Below are positions 15,531 through 18,152 of a DNA stretch of 18,152 nt, in pieces. Below the pieces are notes generated by a model. It saw only the letters and a program-made list of their open reading frames with translations, searched no databases and was not told the DNA's origin. Source of the stretch: an uncultured Opitutia bacterium (GTDB taxonomy: Bacteria > Verrucomicrobiota > Verrucomicrobiae > Opitutales > MB11C04); the NCBI GenBank assembly GCA_913048545.1, contig CAJWWH010000026.1, positions 1-18,152 on the forward strand, given 5' to 3'. Numbering within the stretch: position 1 is the first letter of the stretch; every line of letters starts with the position of its first letter. The position numbers and the translations under genes are program-made.

Positions 15531-18152
15531 TATTTCACCCGCAGAATTCCCTGCATCGCCATCCAGTGACCGGGAAAGGTACAGATGTAAGGATAGTCCC
15601 CCGGTTTCTTCGGAGCCCGGAAATGAAGGGCATGGGATTTACCCGGTTCAATGACCGGGATGATATGTAACACTTCATTCAGATCCGGGGCATAGTTTTT
15701 CTCCCCGGCTTTAGGATCACTGATCATTTTAAAAGAGGCCTCTCCCACTTTTTGGGTCGAGCCCGGTTGGATAATCACGAGGTTATGAGGCATCGCATCA
15801 ATATTTTTTAATTTGAGTACCAGCGCTTCATTGGGTTTCGCTTCAATCAAAGTACTGGAATATTTGAGACCGCTTATGGTATCGATCCGAATCTCGCGTT
15901 CACCCTCAATGGTTTCCCCGGTGTAGTCCGGTCTTTTTTTCGATTGCTGATCAGCTACCCGTAAAGATACAAAATTCAGCTTATCCCTTCTTGGCTTGGC
16001 TAATCCTTTGGCGGAGTAGTCGGTGTCCGGAAACATCGGTGAACAGAACAGGTCGGTTTTGAATTCAGTTCCATCGGCATCTTGTAAATGCATGCGAATG
16101 TGGAGCTGCATGATGGGTTCGAGATCGGGCATTTCCACAAAAACAGATTTTCCACCCTCCAGTAATTTTACGGATCGAATATTTACCCGGTCATGTCCAA
16201 GGCTTTCCGGGACCTTAGCGGAAAATTCAGGTGATCCGTAGCGCTTCGCATATTCATAATTCCAGGCATGAGCAAAGTAATTTTTTATTATCGATGTTGA
16301 ATGGGGATCAAGCTGAGTAGTGAAATCGATTCGTATTCCGTTCGCATGGACTTTAAATCCCTTTGGTTTGCGAACTTTTCCCCCGGTGTATCGCACCCGG
16401 TGGAAGCACCCGTCCTTGATGGAATAATCTCCCCAACCGTCCAGTCCGGCCACATAGAGCTGACCGTCCTTGGGATGAAAATCGCCCCGCATCACACCGG
16501 CCAGGAAATTGCCCCGTAACGGGACAACGGCTCCCTGTGGGCGGGATCCAGTGGCGTCCCTGAGAATCAGGTAATGGGTGCCCGAACCATAGCTCAATCC
16601 GACATGTGATCCTTCAAAGGGTCCCCACTTGTCGCTGGTGATCTCCTTCATTCCACCGGTGGAATTATCAATTCCTCGGGGAACATAGCACAGGGGAGGG
16701 GAGATTCCCTTTCCGCCCAGCCCGTATTCCTCCCCCTGGTTAACCTCGATAATGGCCGAAGTTGGTGTCCAGGTTCCCTCCTGCGGGCCCGCCCAGAAAT
16801 AATTGTCTGATCCGCCCACTGCCATACAGTTGCGTACTCCGGTGGCCACTTTTTGGGTCACCCGGTCAGGCCCGGTGCGGAACACACTTGTCCACTGGAT
16901 GAAGTGAAACGATTTATCCTTTGTGCGGTGAAGTCCGAACGTATGAGTATGGCTCCGGTCAAAGCCCCCAAAATCGTTGGCGTATTTTTCGTAGTGATCG
17001 ACCTCTTCGTCTCCGTTGGTATCGTGGAGAATAGAAATCTGACAGCGATCGAGCACGAAGATTCCATCCTCGTCCACATGGATTCCGATTGGTTGGTTGA
17101 AACCGGTGGCAAAGCGCTGCCAGGTAATATTCTTGAGGTCTTCTGAAATTCCTTTGACCAGCCAGATATCCCCGGGGAGGGTGGCGATCAATGCGTTTCC
17201 GCTGGGAAGAAAAGCCATGCTGGTTAATTGCATTACTGTATTGTAGGGGTTTTCATAAGGAACAGTGAGGGTATCGACCACATAATTGGACCCGTTTATT
17301 TTTCCCAGTTTTCCCGGAATCTGAAGAATTTCTTTCCACTGCTTTGTGCACTCACGTTTTGAATTGAAATGTGCGAGTACACCAGCTTGCTTGTCCTGGT
17401 TTTCATTCATGGAAACCTGGACAATGATAAATCCGTCTTTTTCCACACCTTTAATTTTAATTTCTCCTTTTGCCCAACCGGCACTCTTTACCCCCTTGGT
17501 CTGAATTATGCGCACTTTTAATGTCCCATCTATTACCCGGCACGGTAAGGAAAGTTCACTGGATGGGTTCTTAAAATCGATCCGCCGATAGAATGCATCG
17601 TGTGTGCCCCACGGTTCATCTTCAATTCCCACCTGTCCCATCCGGTATTCAAAAACCACCCGATTCCCAAACCGGCGTAATCCCAGGTATTCTCCTCCGC
17701 TGGGCATATCTGCCTTGGGAACGGAGAACCAAATCTTTCCGTCAATATTGGCTCCGCGTGATGAACCCCAGCGGAAGGGTTGAAAACTTACCCATCCGTC
17801 CTGCCAGACTGCACGGTAGGATAGGGACTGTGGGTCAAAACAGGTAGACAAGGTATGCCCAGTTCCCAGTTTTACACAGATTCCTTTTTCCACATTGATT
17901 CCCTTGGCTTTGACCACATGGGCAAAATGCTCTCCGGTTTTCCCGTTATTCCAGCGTCCGTCATTATGATTGTTTTGATTATGTTTGCCCCAGTGCCCAT
18001 GAAGCCCGGCATCCAGTCCGGGGTAAGCAGGTAGAATTTCCGGAATCTTTTCCGGATTGGCCATATAATAATCCGCCTGCCTTTGATAAAAATCATAAAC
18101 CCGGGCTTCGTTCACTTTTTCATTGGTGTGCTCGTGGTTTGTCCGCCCATCT
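15530..18152 (-). CDS. Giant secreted-type protein: DUF6797-like, beta-propeller and azurin domains (N-terminus beyond right edge)
   Basis: The reading frame stays open to the right edge: upstream of an in-frame GTG at 18115 it continues as DGRTNHEHTNEKV, so that GTG is not the true start and the N-terminus, with any signal peptide, is missing. Numbers run from the GTG (861 residues seen). Residues about 35-270 match a DUF6797-like module, with a Gly/His/Asn-rich entry (34-60) and VKLGTGHTLSTCFDP (81-95). A propeller spans about 285-585, with QPIGIHVDEDGIFVLD (341-356) and LHDTNGDEEVDHY (363-375). A post-propeller region with WNYEYAKRYGS (618-628) follows. Residues about 745-861 form an azurin/plastocyanin-like domain with a complete type 1 copper site: H777 (MPHNL), C845 and H850 (CTFPGHW) and M854, with the same Cys-Cys-loop spacing as azurin. 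It is probably a periplasmic redox protein acting on an unknown, perhaps carbohydrate, substrate. It converges on the P450 gene. Confidence 0.88.
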   Translation of the reverse strand, partial: DGRTNHEHTNEKVNEARVYDFYQRQADYYMANPEKIPEILPAYPGLDAGLHGHWGKHNQNNHNDGRWNNGKTGEHFAHVVKAKGINVEKGICVKLGTGHTLSTCFDPQSLSYRAVWQDGWVSFQPFRWGSSRGANIDGKIWFSVPKADMPSGGEYLGLRRFGNRVVFEYRMGQVGIEDEPWGTHDAFYRRIDFKNPSSELSLPCRVIDGTLKVRIIQTKGVKSAGWAKGEIKIKGVEKDGFIIVQVSMNENQDKQAGVLAHFNSKRECTKQWKEILQIPGKLGKINGSNYVVDTLTVPYENPYNTVMQLTSMAFLPSGNALIATLPGDIWLVKGISEDLKNITWQRFATGFNQPIGIHVDEDGIFVLDRCQISILHDTNGDEEVDHYEKYANDFGGFDRSHTHTFGLHRTKDKSFHFIQWTSVFRTGPDRVTQKVATGVRNCMAVGGSDNYFWAGPQEGTWTPTSAIIEVNQGEEYGLGGKGISPPLCYVPRGIDNSTGGMKEITSDKWGPFEGSHVGLSYGSGTHYLILRDATGSRPQGAVVPLRGNFLAGVMRGDFHPKDGQLYVAGLDGWGDYSIKDGCFHRVRYTGGKVRKPKGFKVHANGIRIDFTTQLDPHSTSIIKNYFAHAWNYEYAKRYGSPEFSAKVPESLGHDRVNIRSVKLLEGGKSVFVEMPDLEPIMQLHIRMHLQDADGTEFKTDLFCSPMFPDTDYSAKGLAKPRRDKLNFVSLRVADQQSKKRPDYTGETIEGEREIRIDTISGLKYSSTLIEAKPNEALVLKLKNIDAMPHNLVIIQPGSTQKVGEASFKMISDPKAGEKNYAPDLNEVLHIIPVIEPGKSHALHFRAPKKPGDYPYICTFPGHWMAMQGILRVK

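Overview
The window looks like chromosomal DNA of a Verrucomicrobiota bacterium, most plausibly a marine Opitutales/Puniceicoccales-type member. This is inferred from gene content, not from a marker gene: large secreted beta-propeller proteins carrying PmoA-like (DUF6807) or DUF6797-like modules, a COX2-type cytochrome c domain on a non-oxidase protein, an azurin domain at the end of a giant propeller protein, and almost no Shine-Dalgarno sequences before start codons. Base composition is moderate, with an AT-rich patch around 3.9-4.6 kb and a GC-richer stretch after about 15 kb. No rRNA, tRNA, CRISPR array, insertion sequence or phage gene was seen.

Layout. (1) Positions 1-3825, minus strand: a tight operon of a secreted cytochrome c protein, a secreted propeller/PmoA-like fusion, and a sugar phosphate isomerase/epimerase cut by the left edge. 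Upstream on the same strand is an RDD-family membrane protein, separated by a perfect 8-bp hairpin. (2) 4.6-6.4 kb, plus strand: a small unknown protein, then purT overlapping a MazG-like nucleotide pyrophosphohydrolase. (3) 6.4-9.5 kb: three single genes in alternating orientation, a 3-hydroxyisobutyrate-dehydrogenase-like enzyme, a cytoplasmic alpha/beta hydrolase and a secreted esterase-like hydrolase with a C-terminal Fn3-like domain. (4) 9.67-14.09 kb, plus strand: an ABC exporter-type operon (LolD-like ATPase, double FtsX permease, secreted AttH/CrtC-type lipocalin protein), followed after 278 bp by a cytochrome P450. (5) 15.53 kb to the right edge, minus strand: a giant secreted-type protein with DUF6797-like, propeller, post-propeller and azurin domains, missing its N-terminus.

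How the genes may work together. The two ends of the window appear to carry the same domain set arranged differently. The right-hand protein joins [DUF6797-like]-[propeller]-[post-propeller]-[azurin]. The left-hand operon seems to split this into [DUF6797-like]-[cytochrome c] and [propeller]-[post-propeller]-[PmoA-like]. Both look like periplasmic oxidation or binding systems with a built-in one-electron carrier, haem in one and copper in the other; the substrate is unknown, though the co-transcribed epimerase suggests a sugar derivative. The ABC/AttH operon resembles the AttEFGH and LolCDE systems and probably extracts or moves a lipophilic molecule across the envelope. The P450 downstream could modify such a molecule, but that link rests only on neighbourhood.
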